A DNA stretch of 64,000 nt from Nannocystis sp. RBIL2 (GCF_026626745.1 NZ_JAPNJW010000001.1:4324001-4388000); one strand, 5' to 3'. Positions 1 to 8,335 are shown, numbered from the stretch's first letter. The notes: generated from the sequence alone by a model not told the origin. Translations and numbers: made by a program.

Positions 1-122
1 CAATCCAGGTTGCCGCGGAAGCGCGTGCAGAGGAGGAGCGGCTGGCCGTCGCCGATCGTCCGATAGGCCAGGCGGCGGCCGTTCGTCTCGATGAATTGGG
101 TGGGTGCGTCGATCGCAGGCAT
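1..122 (-). CDS. Alpha/beta hydrolase, N-terminus only (cut by the left edge)
   Basis: Only the first 40 codons are present, read leftwards from an ATG at 122. The peptide begins MPAIDAPTQFIETNGRRLAY and continues through IGDGQPLLLCTRFRGNLD. This is the usual opening of alpha/beta-fold hydrolases: a first beta strand, a GDG turn, then the strand leading to the oxyanion region. The catalytic residues lie outside the window, so the substrate cannot be told. A TACACC hexamer lies 6 nt upstream of the ATG (129-134), matching the leaderless start pattern seen elsewhere. The family call rests on a short peptide. Confidence 0.6.
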   Translation of the reverse strand, partial: MPAIDAPTQFIETNGRRLAYRTIGDGQPLLLCTRFRGNLD

Positions 123-540
123 GATGCGGGTGTAGCGAGCTCGGCACCGCAGTGAAACCCGACCAAGGTCGGGGTGCGGCCGGACAACGATCGCGCGAAT
201 CGACGGTCCGGCGATCGCGCGTGTGCGATCGAGCAACGCAGGCGCTCGACCGACGCTCGTGGTGCCATCAATGGTTCATTGACAGCACCGCCGAATCGCG
301 ACGGGCACACGCATGATTCACCCGACCACGATCGCAGCACGTCGCTCCGGTCGAGGTCGGGAGGGCACCGAGGCAGCCGAAGGGCCGAGGTCGTCGCGCG
401 AGTGACGCGCGATCTCCTCCGACGCCGCACGGACCCGGGACCCCGAAAAAAACCCGTCCCGCGCCGCTCGACGGCTGCCCGCGGCGGAGGCCGATCGCCG
501 TGACGGATTGCGGGGATGGCGGCCACCGCCCCGCCCGGAC

Positions 541-621
541 TGTCCGAAAAGACATGCTGTGGGCCCGTTCGCCGCCGCGGCAATCTCGGTCAATGTACGA
601 AAGAGCATGTCTCTCGGGACA
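541..621. repeat. 14-bp palindromic repeat units, run 1
   Basis: Units TGTCC-GAAA-AGACA (541-554), TGTAC-GAAA-GAGCA (594-607) and TGTCT-CTCG-GGACA (608-621). The last two abut with no spacing. The stretch between 555 and 593 is a degenerate continuation. It lies about 135 bp upstream of the lipoprotein start at 756. Confidence 0.6.
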
Positions 622-743
622 TTTGGAATCGCCGCCGACTGGTGCCAATCGAGGTGGCTCGGCGGATTACGAGGCAGTCACCGAGGAGGCTTCCTGAACA
701 CAACGCGGTAAACACGCAGCATTCTCGCGTTTTTGCGTCGTGA

Positions 744-749
744 TAGCTT
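744..749 (+). promoter_or_regulatory. -10-like hexamer of a probable leaderless transcript
   Basis: TAGCTT ends 6 nt before the ATG at 756. The same arrangement recurs before many genes here (for example 1673-1678, 8419-8424, 9478-9483, 26275-26280, 40614-40619, 52347-52352, 56594-56599 and 61750-61755 on the plus strand), with a gap of 6-9 nt and no Shine-Dalgarno sequence. Transcription would then start at or next to the start codon. Confidence 0.45.
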
Positions 750-755
750 CCGCCG

Positions 756-1646
756 ATGCGGAAACATCGTCTCGCCTCCCCTGCATTCACCTTCCTGCTC
801 GCGGTCGCCGGCTGCGGCGACCCGGCAGCTCTCACCGACACGCTCGCCACCGACCCCAGCACGACGACCGGTACGAGCACTGATACGACCACCGGCACGC
901 CGCCGACCACGACGGACCCGCCGACCGGGACCACCACCGAAGAGCCGACCTCGACGTCGACCACCGAGCCGGGCACCTCGACCACCACGTCGACGACCGA
1001 CCCGATCACCGGCACCACCGACCCGGGGACCACCACCTCGACCGATACGACGGCGACCACCGATACCACCGACACGACGACGAGCACCACGACCGACGCG
1101 ACGACGGACACCACCACCACGACCACCGACGCCACTACCGACACCACCACCACGACCACCGACGCGACTACCGACACCACCACCACGACGACCGACGCGA
1201 CCACCGACACGACGACCGACACCACCACCGACACGACGACCAGCACCACCACCGAGACCTCCACGACGGACACCACCACCACGACCACGACCACCGGCGA
1301 GGAGCCGCCGTGCACCCCGGGCGAGGCGCTGTGCGTCTGTCTCAACGACACCTGCAACAACGGCGCGGCGTGCCTCTTCGGCGAGTGCCCCGAGCTCACC
1401 GGCCTGTGCGAGTGGGAGGGCGACGGCGAGTGTGACGAGGGCACCTTCTGCGACGAGGGCACCGACCCGTTCGACTGCTGCGCCACCCCGGAGAACGGCA
1501 CGTGCGAGGAGCACAACTTCCCCGGCGGCACCTGCTCCAAGGGCTCCGACTTCTGGGACTGCGGCTACTGCCCGTGGGTCGACGACGGCGAGTGCGACGA
1601 CGGGATCTACTGCCCCGAGGGCACCGACGTGAACGACTGCGCGTGA
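756..1646 (+). CDS. Thr-rich lipoprotein with LNR-like Cys modules
   Basis: A 296-aa secreted lipoprotein of unknown function. Residues 1-20 form a lipoprotein signal ending in AVAGC, with Cys20 the predicted acylation site. Residues of about 25-185 are almost entirely Thr, Asp, Ser, Pro and Gly. They include at least three perfect-period copies of an 11-residue unit (DATTDTTTTTT) encoded by 33-bp tandem repeats. The C-terminal 110 residues are Cys-rich. Two modules, WEGDGECDEGTFCDEGTD and WVDDGECDDGIYCPEGTD, share the pattern W-x-x-DGECD-x-G-x-x-C-x-EGTD-x-x-DC, which resembles Lin12/Notch calcium-binding repeats. The linker probably spans or leaves the outer-membrane surface and presents the Cys domain outside. 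Start: ATG with TAGCTT 6 nt upstream. Confidence 0.85.
   Translation: MRKHRLASPAFTFLLAVAGCGDPAALTDTLATDPSTTTGTSTDTTTGTPPTTTDPPTGTTTEEPTSTSTTEPGTSTTTSTTDPITGTTDPGTTTSTDTTATTDTTDTTTSTTTDATTDTTTTTTDATTDTTTTTTDATTDTTTTTTDATTDTTTDTTTDTTTSTTTETSTTDTTTTTTTTGEEPPCTPGEALCVCLNDTCNNGAACLFGECPELTGLCEWEGDGECDEGTFCDEGTDPFDCCATPENGTCEEHNFPGGTCSKGSDFWDCGYCPWVDDGECDDGIYCPEGTDVNDCA
1095..1193 (+). repeat. 33-bp tandem repeat inside the Thr-rich lipoprotein
   Basis: Three 33-bp units (1095-1127, 1128-1160, 1161-1193) plus a partial fourth encode DATTDTTTTTT. Differences are mainly silent or third-base changes. This is typical of linker length change by slippage or unequal recombination. Confidence 0.8.
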
Positions 1647-1687
1647 CGCCGCCCGCGCGGGCGGGGCTCTGCTAGCCTCGTCCGCGC

Positions 1688-3037
1688 ATGGCCCCCGTCG
1701 CCCCGCACGTCTTCGCCGTCAGCGAGCTGGTCAACCGCGCCCACCGCAGCATCGAGCAGCAGTTCCCGCCGCTGTGGGTCGAGGGCGAGATCACCAACCT
1801 GCGGCTCGTCAACAGCGGCCACGCCTACTTCACCCTGCGCGACAGCCACGCTGTCCTGCCGGTGGCGATGTGGCGCAGCGCCCTCTCGCGCCTGCGCCAC
1901 CGCCTGGCCGACGGCCAGCTGTTCCGCGTCTACGGCCGCCTCGGCATCTACGCCGCGCAGGGCAAGTTCCAGCTGTACGCCGAGCGGGCCGAGCCGGCCG
2001 GCCTCGGCGCGCGCATGCAGCAGCTCGAGCAGCTCAAGGCCAAGCTGGCGGCCGAGGGACTGTTCGCGCGCGAGCGCAAGCGGCCGGTGCCCGCCTGGCC
2101 GCGGATCGTCGGCGTCGTCACCTCGGCCAGCGGCGCGGCGATCCACGACATCCTCAAGGTCGCGCGGCGCCGCTGCCCGGTGCGGATCCTCCTGTCCCCC
2201 GCGCAGGTGCAGGGCGAGGACGCCGCCTTCAGCCTGGTGCGCGCGCTGCAGCGGCTGCAGCGGCGGCCGGGCGTCGACGTGATCATCGTCGGCCGCGGCG
2301 GCGGGGCCCAGGAGGACCTGTGGGCCTTCAACGACGAGGGCCTCGCGCGGGCCGTCGCCGCCTGCCCGGTGCCCGTCGTGTCCGCAGTCGGTCACGAGGT
2401 CGACATCACGATCTGCGACTTCGTCGCCGACCTGCGCGCCGCCACGCCGTCCCACGCCGCCGAGCTGGTGGTCCCCGACCGCGAGGGCTACCTCTCGCGC
2501 CTCCATCACGTCGAGCGGCGCCTCGTCCTCGCCACCAAGCGCCGCGTCCTCGACGAGCGCGGCCGCCTCGAGCTGCTCACGCGGCGCCTCGCCGCCGCCG
2601 GCCATCGCCTCGTCCTCGCGCCACGCCGCCGCCTCGACGCCCTGCTCGCGCGCCTCGGCAACCAGCACCCGCGCGCCCGCCTCGCCCGCGACCGCCGTCT
2701 GCTCACCGCCTTGCACGCGCGCCTGCTCGCCCAGCACCCGCGCCACCGGCTCGACCGCGCTCGCCGCCGCCTCCTCGCCGCCGAGCTCGCCCTGCGTGAG
2801 CGCGCCCGGGTGCTCGCACAACCCGCGCGCCTGCGCCTCGCTCGCGCGGCCGCGGCGCTCAACGCCCTGAGCCCGCTCGCAGTGCTGCAGCGCGGGTTCG
2901 CGGTCGTCAGCACGGACGCGGGCGTCGTCACCGACGTCGCCCAGGTCGCCGCCGGCGACGCCATCCGCGTGGAGCTCGCGCGCGGGGCCTTCGCGGCGCA
3001 GGTCACCGCTGTCGAGCCGGTGAAAGTACCTTCATGA
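1688..3037 (+). CDS. xseA: Exodeoxyribonuclease VII large subunit
   Basis: A 449-aa protein of normal length for XseA. With XseB it degrades single-stranded DNA from both ends into oligonucleotides, in the cytoplasm. The N-terminal OB-fold nucleic-acid-binding domain is clear (FAVSELVNRAHRSIEQQFPP, then WVEGEITNL, residues about 8-100). The catalytic domain carries the family motifs RGGGAQEDLWAFND (about residues 204-217) and SAVGHEVDITICDFVADLR. The C-terminal half is a long Arg/Leu-rich coiled coil followed by the usual LQRGFAVV segment. No xseB is visible next to it. TAGCCT lies 9 nt before the ATG, fitting a leaderless start. Confidence 0.96.
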   Translation: MAPVAPHVFAVSELVNRAHRSIEQQFPPLWVEGEITNLRLVNSGHAYFTLRDSHAVLPVAMWRSALSRLRHRLADGQLFRVYGRLGIYAAQGKFQLYAERAEPAGLGARMQQLEQLKAKLAAEGLFARERKRPVPAWPRIVGVVTSASGAAIHDILKVARRRCPVRILLSPAQVQGEDAAFSLVRALQRLQRRPGVDVIIVGRGGGAQEDLWAFNDEGLARAVAACPVPVVSAVGHEVDITICDFVADLRAATPSHAAELVVPDREGYLSRLHHVERRLVLATKRRVLDERGRLELLTRRLAAAGHRLVLAPRRRLDALLARLGNQHPRARLARDRRLLTALHARLLAQHPRHRLDRARRRLLAAELALRERARVLAQPARLRLARAAAALNALSPLAVLQRGFAVVSTDAGVVTDVAQVAAGDAIRVELARGAFAAQVTAVEPVKVPS

Positions 3038-3203
3038 TGAAGTTCGGTTCATCGCCGTTCGCCTGCTGCGGCCTGCGGACCTGAATTCGGCCGGCGCCGC
3101 GCGGCGCGGGCGGATGAATCCTGCCCTCGCTCTCTTGAACCGCGCTTCTGCTCTCGACTAGGCTGAGCCTCGGGTCTCCACACGAACGGCGCAAGGCGCC
3201 GTC

Positions 3204-3231
3204 TGTCTCGTGGGACATGTCTCCAAGGACA
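3204..3231. repeat. Two abutting 14-bp palindromic units before the SulP gene
   Basis: TGTCT-CGTG-GGACA (3204-3217) is followed directly by TGTCT-CCAA-GGACA (3218-3231). Each pairs over 5 bp if the inner T-G wobble is counted. The AAGGA of the second unit (3225-3229) sits 10 nt before the ATG at 3240 and could serve as the Shine-Dalgarno sequence. Confidence 0.7.
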
Positions 3232-3239
3232 GCATCGCA

Positions 3240-4856
3240 ATGAGCAACCGCAACGTCCCCGCCGACGGGCTCGCCGGCCTGCGTCAGAACTTGCAGTCGG
3301 ACCTGGTGGCCGGCTTCCTCGTCTTTTTGATCGCGCTCCCGTTGTCGCTGGGGATCTCGATGGCCAGCGGGTTCCCGCCGGTCGCCGGCATCTTCACCGC
3401 GATCATCGGCGGCCTGATCGTCAGCCTGTTCATGGGCGCGCGGGTCACGATCAAGGGGCCGGCGGCGGGCCTCATCGTCATCGCGCTCGGCTGCATCGAG
3501 GAGCTGAGCCGGGGCGTCCCGCCGACGCTCGGCTATCAGTACGCCCTGGCGGTGATCGTCGCCGCCGGCGTGGTCCAGATCATCTTCGGCCTGATCCGCG
3601 CCGGCGTCATGGCCGACTTCTTCCCCTCGGCGGCGGTCCACGGGATGCTGGCGGCGATCGGCATCATCATCGCCTCCAAGCAGATGCACGTCATGGTCGG
3701 CGTCGACCCGGCGGCCAAGACCCCGCTCGGCCAGATCGCCGAGCTGCCGCAGCGGGTCCTCGACAACAACCCCGAGATCGCGCTCATCGGCCTCTTGAGC
3801 CTCGCCATCCTCGTCATCATGCCGCGGCTGCGGCACCCGCTGGTGCGCAAGATCCCCGCGCCGCTGGTCGTGCTGCTGCTCAGCATCCCCCTCGGCATCT
3901 ACTTCGACCTCGACCACGAGCACAACTACCGCTTCGCCGGCCACGAGTATCACCTCGCGCCGAGCATGCTGGTCAACCGGCTCGACAACCTGCTCGGGAT
4001 GGTCACGTTCCCCGACTTCTCGAACCTGGCCAACTGGACCTCGATCAAGTGGATCATCGCCTTCGCGCTGGTCGGCAGCATCGAGTCGGTGGCCAGTGCC
4101 AAGGCGGTCGACACCCTCGATCCTCACAAGCGCAAGTCGGACTTCAACCGCGACCTGCTGGCCGTCGGCGTCGGCAACACCGCCGCCGGCATGATCGGCG
4201 GTCTGCCGATGATCTCGGAGATCGTGCGCTCCTCGGCCAACATCAACAACGGCGCCAAGACCCGCTGGGCCAACTTCTTCCACGGCGCCTTCCTGCTCGG
4301 CTTCGTCGTCCTCGCGCCCGGCCTCATCCACATGATCCCCAAGGCCGCGCTGGCGGCGATGCTGGTGTTCACCGGCTTCCGCCTGGCCCACCCGCGCGAG
4401 TTCATCCACACCGCGCAGGTCGGCAAGGACCAGCTGCTGGTGTTCCTCGTCACCATCGCCGTCACCGTCGGCGAGGACCTGCTGCTCGGCATCTTCGCCG
4501 GCATCTTCACCAAGCTGCTGCTGCACGTCGTCCGCGGCGCCCCGCTCAGCGCGCTGTTCAAGCCCGACCTCGAGATCCGCGACGAGGGCGCGAACACGAC
4601 TCGCATCACCGCTCGCAAGGCCGCGATCTTCAGCAACTACATCGGCCTCAAGCGCGCCATCGATCGCGTGCCCGCGCCGCGCAACGTCGTCGTCGACCTA
4701 CAGGCCACGCGGCTCGTCGACCACACCGTGATGGAGCGTCTGCACGAGCTCGCGCGCGACATGGAACACGAGGGACGCGAACTGACAGTCGTGGGTCTCG
4801 AAGGCCACAAGCCCGTGTCGGGCAATACGCTGGCTGCGCGAACACGGGCTGCATGA
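3240..4856 (+). CDS. SulP-family anion transporter
   Basis: A 538-aa inner-membrane transporter of the SulP/SLC26 family (sulfate, bicarbonate or related anions; the substrate cannot be read from the sequence). Residues about 20-400 hold ten or more hydrophobic segments, opening with VAGFLVFLIALPLSLGISMA and including the family segment around GFPPVAGIFTAIIGG. The C-terminal 100 residues (RNVVVDLQATRLVDHTVMER) form a short STAS-like domain. An ATG at 3210 is in frame but lies inside the 14-bp repeat. I prefer 3240, where the peptide begins MSNRNVPADG and AAGGA lies upstream. A 14-bp stem-loop at 4863-4896 follows the gene closely. Confidence 0.92.
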   Translation: MSNRNVPADGLAGLRQNLQSDLVAGFLVFLIALPLSLGISMASGFPPVAGIFTAIIGGLIVSLFMGARVTIKGPAAGLIVIALGCIEELSRGVPPTLGYQYALAVIVAAGVVQIIFGLIRAGVMADFFPSAAVHGMLAAIGIIIASKQMHVMVGVDPAAKTPLGQIAELPQRVLDNNPEIALIGLLSLAILVIMPRLRHPLVRKIPAPLVVLLLSIPLGIYFDLDHEHNYRFAGHEYHLAPSMLVNRLDNLLGMVTFPDFSNLANWTSIKWIIAFALVGSIESVASAKAVDTLDPHKRKSDFNRDLLAVGVGNTAAGMIGGLPMISEIVRSSANINNGAKTRWANFFHGAFLLGFVVLAPGLIHMIPKAALAAMLVFTGFRLAHPREFIHTAQVGKDQLLVFLVTIAVTVGEDLLLGIFAGIFTKLLLHVVRGAPLSALFKPDLEIRDEGANTTRITARKAAIFSNYIGLKRAIDRVPAPRNVVVDLQATRLVDHTVMERLHELARDMEHEGRELTVVGLEGHKPVSGNTLAARTRAA

Positions 4857-4862
4857 ACTCGA

Positions 4863-4896
4863 TTTCGGCGAACGGCGCGCCCGCCGTTCGCCGAAA
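4863..4896 (+). terminator. Stem-loop after the SulP gene
   Basis: Perfect 14-bp inverted repeat (arms TTTCGGCGAACGGC and GCCGTTCGCCGAAA, loop of 6 nt) starting 7 nt after the stop codon. The right arm ends in AAAA and the sequence after it is only moderately T-rich, so it is a terminator-like hairpin rather than a textbook intrinsic terminator. Confidence 0.6.
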
Positions 4897-4957
4897 ACTT
4901 GATTTGCGTCTCGTCGAGGGGTTGCGCCCCCCGATGCTTCCTCCATAGACTGCCAAC

Positions 4958-4981
4958 TCCCCGCAGCAGCCTCTGCGGGGA
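4958..4981 (+). other. Hairpin in the leader of the murein endopeptidase gene
   Basis: A 9-bp perfect stem (TCCCCGCAG / CTGCGGGGA, loop CAGCCT) ends 19 nt before the ATG at 5001. The Shine-Dalgarno-like CAGGGAGA follows it. It could be an mRNA leader structure or the end of the preceding transcript. Confidence 0.45.
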
Positions 4982-5000
4982 TCTGCAGGGAGACCCATCG

Positions 5001-6098
5001 ATGCGTGACGCAGCGGATAAGCTCTCTCCACGACCCCCGGCGCAGCGCTTGACGCTGTACGCCGCGCTCGCCGCCGGGCTCGGTCTCGTCACTTGCGTCG
5101 CCGTCCCGGCGAAAGACAATGCGCCGATGGCGGTGCAATCGGTGCTCGCCGCGGGGGCCGATCTCCCCGCAACGGCAATCCCACCGGCGCGCGCCCCGAC
5201 CGACGATATCCCACCCGCGATTCCGGGCTCGGCGGATTCCGCGAATGCGCAATCGGGGCTCGAGACCCCCGCGCTCGCCGGCGATCCGTCCGAGATCGAG
5301 GACACAGCGGTCGCGCTCGCTGACGAGCCGCTGCGCGAGGTGTTCTGGACCGCGCACGAGAAGCTCTCGCTCGACGCGCTCGCCATCGCCTGGGGCATCA
5401 AGGCCGCACAGCTCAGCGAGCTCAACCCGGAGCTGGACCGCGAGGCCCCGGTCGGCGAGGGCACCAAGCTGCTGGTCTACCGCCACGACCCCGAGCACCC
5501 GCCGCAGTCGATCGGCTCGCCCAACCGCGGCAAGCTGCGCAACGGCATGCCCCTGCCCGAAGGGCCAGGTTGGCGCCTGCGCACCCACCGGCCGCGCACC
5601 TACGGCACCGTCAACACCATCCGCGCGCTGGTCCACGCCTTCGAGGACTTCGGCGAGCGCTACCCCGACGGCCCGAAGATCCGCGTCGGCGAGCTGGCGC
5701 GCCGCACCGGCGGCCGCGTGCCCCCGCACCGCTCGCACCGCTCCGGCCGTGACATCGACATCGGCTACATCTTCCACGGCATCGACGACGGCGAGCACCG
5801 CTGGAAGTACATGAACGTCCGCAACTTCGACGCCGAGAAGAACTGGGCCCTGGTCCAGGAGCTGCTCGACACCGACCAGGTGCAGACGATCTACATCGCC
5901 AAGAAGCTGCAGAAGCTGCTGCACAAGGAGGCCCAGAAGCACCTCCCGCCCGAGCAGCTGGCCGCTCTGTTCGAGTACCCGAAGACGCCCGAGAGCCCGC
6001 ACGCGAAGATCCAGCACTGGCGCGGCCACTCGAACCACATGCACGTCCGCTTCCTCTGCGAAGAGGGCAACCGCCGCTGCAGCGCCCGCAGCAAGTGA
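5001..6098 (+). CDS. mepA: LysM-MepA type murein endopeptidase
   Basis: A 365-aa exported peptidoglycan hydrolase. A membrane or signal segment (LTLYAALAAGLGLVTCVAV) occupies residues about 17-35. It is followed by a Pro/Ala-rich stretch, then a LysM-like wall-binding module (residues about 112-160, with LSLDALAIAWGI and the closing GEGTKLLVYR). The C-terminal domain matches penicillin-insensitive D,D/L,D-endopeptidase MepA: HRSHRSGRDIDIGYIF supplies the metal-binding His and Asp, and HSNHMHVRF the last His pair. This family cleaves D-Ala-meso-DAP cross-links in the periplasm. Start: ATG preceded by CAGGGAGA. An earlier in-frame ATG (4899) lacks support. A near copy of the 14-bp palindrome lies inside at 5554-5567. 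Confidence 0.9.
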   Translation: MRDAADKLSPRPPAQRLTLYAALAAGLGLVTCVAVPAKDNAPMAVQSVLAAGADLPATAIPPARAPTDDIPPAIPGSADSANAQSGLETPALAGDPSEIEDTAVALADEPLREVFWTAHEKLSLDALAIAWGIKAAQLSELNPELDREAPVGEGTKLLVYRHDPEHPPQSIGSPNRGKLRNGMPLPEGPGWRLRTHRPRTYGTVNTIRALVHAFEDFGERYPDGPKIRVGELARRTGGRVPPHRSHRSGRDIDIGYIFHGIDDGEHRWKYMNVRNFDAEKNWALVQELLDTDQVQTIYIAKKLQKLLHKEAQKHLPPEQLAALFEYPKTPESPHAKIQHWRGHSNHMHVRFLCEEGNRRCSARSK

Positions 6099-6147
6099 GC
6101 GGCGAAAAATCGAGACGCGCCGAGGAGCAGGCCCCCGGCGCGGCGCA

Positions 6148-6175
6148 TGTCCCTCGGGACATGTCCTAACGCGCA
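6148..6175. repeat. 14-bp palindromic units between two convergent genes
   Basis: TGTCC-CTCG-GGACA (6148-6161) extends to a perfect 7-bp stem, CATGTCC/GGACATG. The next unit, TGTCC-TAAC-GCGCA (6162-6175), abuts it and contains the TAG stop of the minus-strand ATPase gene (6166-6168). The run could act as a terminator in both directions. Confidence 0.75.
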
Positions 6176-7416
6176 GGGCGCTTGCTTCGCTTCGAGCGGG
6201 CGGCGGGCCTGGCCGGCTTGTCGCCGAGGCCGGCCTGGCGGCGCAAGAACCCGCCGAACAGCGGGACCGCGAACGAGTAGGTCCCGCGGCGATTCTTGTA
6301 GACGAGGCCGGTCTCGCACAGCGCCGCCAGCATCTGCGTCAGGCCGCTGCTGCTGAACGGCTTGCCGGGCCCGGCGCGCGAGGCTTCGACGAGCTCGGCG
6401 GTGGTGAACTCCTCGACCTCCTCGCGCTCGAGCCGCGCCGCCAGCAGCAGCAGCTCGCGCTGGCGGTCGGTGGCGCGCGACCAGCGGGCGACGAAGAAGT
6501 CGTGGTCGAGCTTGCGGATGATGTCGCGGGCCGGGACGACGAGGCGCCCGCCCGGCTCCTGCACGATCATGTCGAACGCCTCGTGGCAGATGAATTGGAT
6601 GAAGTACGGGTAGCCGCGCGACGCCTCGACGATCGCCGCAACCGCGGCCGCGTCGAAGCGCACCGGCGAGCGCGTCACCTCGGGAGGGCGCACGATCGCC
6701 TCGCGGCTGCTCGCCTCGTCGAGCCGCTCGAGCTGCAGCACCCGGAACATCCGCTCGGCGTAGGTCCGCGAATCGACCAGCCGGGAGAACAACATCGGCA
6801 GGCCGGACAGGACCAGCATGAACCGCACCTCGCGGCGCTGGATCGATTGGAACACGTCGAGCAGCAGCGCCAGCGGGTACTCCTTCGCGGCGGCGTGGTC
6901 GCTCAGGTTCTGCGCCTCGTCGTACGCGAACACGATCCCGCGCGGCTCGACGACCTCGGCCGCGAGCACCAGCACCTGCTTGAGCTTGTCGCTCGGCAGG
7001 CCGGGCGCTCCCTCGTAGACCCGCGTGAGCAGCTCGTAGTCCAGAGTTTGCTCGCGGCGCGAGCTGATCGATCCAAACCCGATTTTCGAGAGCGTCTGTC
7101 GGCTCGACACCACGAAGCGAGCGGTCGCCAGCGCCAGATCGGTGATGAGGCGGGCCGCGATCCGCTCCTCCGACAGGCTGGTCGCCTCGGACAGATCGGT
7201 CCCGACCCATAGCCACCCGGCCTCCACTGCGATCTCCCGGAACCGCTCCAGCAGCACGGTCTTGCCGACGCCGCGCATCCCGGTGACGACGGCGTTGCTG
7301 AGGATGACCTCCTGCCCGAGGAGCTTGCGAAACTCGGCCTGCTCGGGCTCTCGCCCCGCGACGTGCAGCGGCATGTGCCCGGCGCCCGGCCGGTACGGGT
7401 TGGCGATCCAGTTCAC
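6166..7416 (-). CDS. AAA ATPase (Orc1/Cdc6-like ATP-binding protein)
   Basis: A 416-aa cytoplasmic ATPase. Walker A is VTGMRGVGKTVLLERF (about residues 44-59) and Walker B is PRGIVFAYDEAQN (about 158-170). A sensor-type strand, VRFMLVLSGLPMLF, follows, and the C-terminus is a winged-helix-like region and a basic tail. It resembles the MoxR/Orc1-like AAA proteins annotated only as ATP-binding proteins; the partner is unknown. Start: GTG at 7416 is chosen because TACCTT (7424-7429) lies 7 nt upstream, as in many genes here. A TTG at 7425 would add three residues. Two CTAAATTTA boxes lie directly upstream. Its stop codon lies in a 14-bp repeat shared with the convergent mepA. Confidence 0.85.
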   Translation of the reverse strand: MNWIANPYRPGAGHMPLHVAGREPEQAEFRKLLGQEVILSNAVVTGMRGVGKTVLLERFREIAVEAGWLWVGTDLSEATSLSEERIAARLITDLALATARFVVSSRQTLSKIGFGSISSRREQTLDYELLTRVYEGAPGLPSDKLKQVLVLAAEVVEPRGIVFAYDEAQNLSDHAAAKEYPLALLLDVFQSIQRREVRFMLVLSGLPMLFSRLVDSRTYAERMFRVLQLERLDEASSREAIVRPPEVTRSPVRFDAAAVAAIVEASRGYPYFIQFICHEAFDMIVQEPGGRLVVPARDIIRKLDHDFFVARWSRATDRQRELLLLAARLEREEVEEFTTAELVEASRAGPGKPFSSSGLTQMLAALCETGLVYKNRRGTYSFAVPLFGGFLRRQAGLGDKPARPAARSKRSKRPAR

Positions 7417-7434
7417 GTCCCTCAAGGTAAGCCG

Positions 7435-7461
7435 CTAAATTTAGCTCGCCAACTAAATTTA
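7435..7461. promoter_or_regulatory. Paired CTAAATTTA boxes before the AAA ATPase gene
   Basis: CTAAATTTA occurs at 7435-7443 (as the perfect palindrome CTAAATTTAG, to 7444) and again at 7453-7461, an 18-bp repeat spacing. This AT-rich island stands out in the GC-rich surroundings and lies 19 bp from the chosen GTG. It could be an operator that binds a dimeric regulator, possibly the ATPase gene's own. Confidence 0.5.
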
Positions 7462-7549
7462 TCTTCGCGCCGAAAACGTCTGCGCGGCTCGACCTCACGC
7501 CCCGGCGGCTTGCCCGCGCGGCCCGGCGTTTGCGACGCTGGGCCGCGTC

Positions 7550-8329
7550 ATGTCCGCAAAGCCCATCATCGATCTCAGCGACAAGGTAGCGATCGTCACC
7601 GGCTCGAGCCGCGGGATCGGGCGGGCGATCGCCGAGCACCTGGCCCGCGCCGGCGCGCGGGTGGTCATCTCGAGCCGCAAGCCGACCCCGTGCGACGAGG
7701 TCGCCGAGGCGATCCGCGGCGCCGGCGGGCAGGCGATCGCGGTCCCGTGCAACATCTCCGAGAAGGCCCAGGTCGACGCGCTCGTCGATCGCACGCTGGC
7801 CGAGTGGGGCAAGGTCGACGTCCTGGTCTGCAACGCCGCCACCAACCCCTACTTCGGCTCGCTCGACGGCCTGGCCGACGAGGTCTTCCACAAGATCATG
7901 CACAACAACGTGCTGTCCAACCTGTGGCTGGCCAAGCGCGTGGCCCCCGGGATGATCGAGCGGCGCGACGGCGCGATCCTGATGATCTCGAGCATCGGCG
8001 GCCTGCGCGGCGATCCGCTGATCGGCGCCTACAACATGAGCAAGGCCGCCGACATGCAGCTCGTGCGCAGCCTCGCCGTCGAGTGGGGCCCGCACAACGT
8101 CCGCGTCAACGCCATCGCCCCCGGCCTGGTCAAGACCGACTTCGCCCGCGCCCTGTGGCAGAACCCCGACCTCAAGCAGCTCGTCGAGCGCCGCACCCCG
8201 CTCGGGCGGATCGGCGACCCCGAGGACATCGCCCCGCTCGCCGCCCTGCTGTGCTCCCCCGCCGGCTCGTTCATCACCGGCCAGGTCCTCGTCGCCGACG
8301 GCGGCGTCACCATCGCCGCGGCCTGGTAA
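7550..8329 (+). CDS. SDR-family NAD(P)-dependent oxidoreductase
   Basis: A 259-aa classical short-chain dehydrogenase/reductase of typical length. The nucleotide-binding motif TGSSRGIG is at residues 17-24, the structural NAA motif at about 95-97, the catalytic serine region at about 146-148 (ISSIGG), and the active site YNMSK has Tyr161 and Lys165. The ending (SPAGSFITGQVLVADGG) is also typical. It resembles dehydrogenases acting on hydroxyacyl or sterol-like substrates (DHRS4-like), but the substrate cannot be fixed. It lies just before an enoyl-CoA hydratase gene on the same strand, so a role in acyl-CoA metabolism is plausible. Confidence 0.92.
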   Translation: MSAKPIIDLSDKVAIVTGSSRGIGRAIAEHLARAGARVVISSRKPTPCDEVAEAIRGAGGQAIAVPCNISEKAQVDALVDRTLAEWGKVDVLVCNAATNPYFGSLDGLADEVFHKIMHNNVLSNLWLAKRVAPGMIERRDGAILMISSIGGLRGDPLIGAYNMSKAADMQLVRSLAVEWGPHNVRVNAIAPGLVKTDFARALWQNPDLKQLVERRTPLGRIGDPEDIAPLAALLCSPAGSFITGQVLVADGGVTIAAAW

Positions 8330-8335
8330 AACGTC

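Larger units (their letters stand above)
123..755. other. Intergenic region with 14-bp repeat units, no supported gene
   Basis: This 633-bp spacer separates two divergent genes. The open frames in it have Arg-rich low-complexity products and no start signal or family resemblance, so I call none. It holds copies of the 14-bp palindrome at 541-554, 594-607 and 608-621. The promoter of the right-hand gene lies at its end. Confidence 0.6.

Noticed and set aside
174..743. Several small open frames at the left end
   Set aside because: Arg/Pro-rich products in overlapping frames, no start signals, and the region carries repeat units.
590..1540. Long Val-rich frame opposite the Thr-rich lipoprotein
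   Set aside because: Its poly-Val runs are just the antisense of the ACC/ACG Thr repeats. No start signal.
3210..3239. Upstream ATG for the SulP transporter
   Set aside because: It lies inside a 14-bp repeat unit and would add ten residues unlike the family. The ATG at 3240 has a ribosome-binding sequence.
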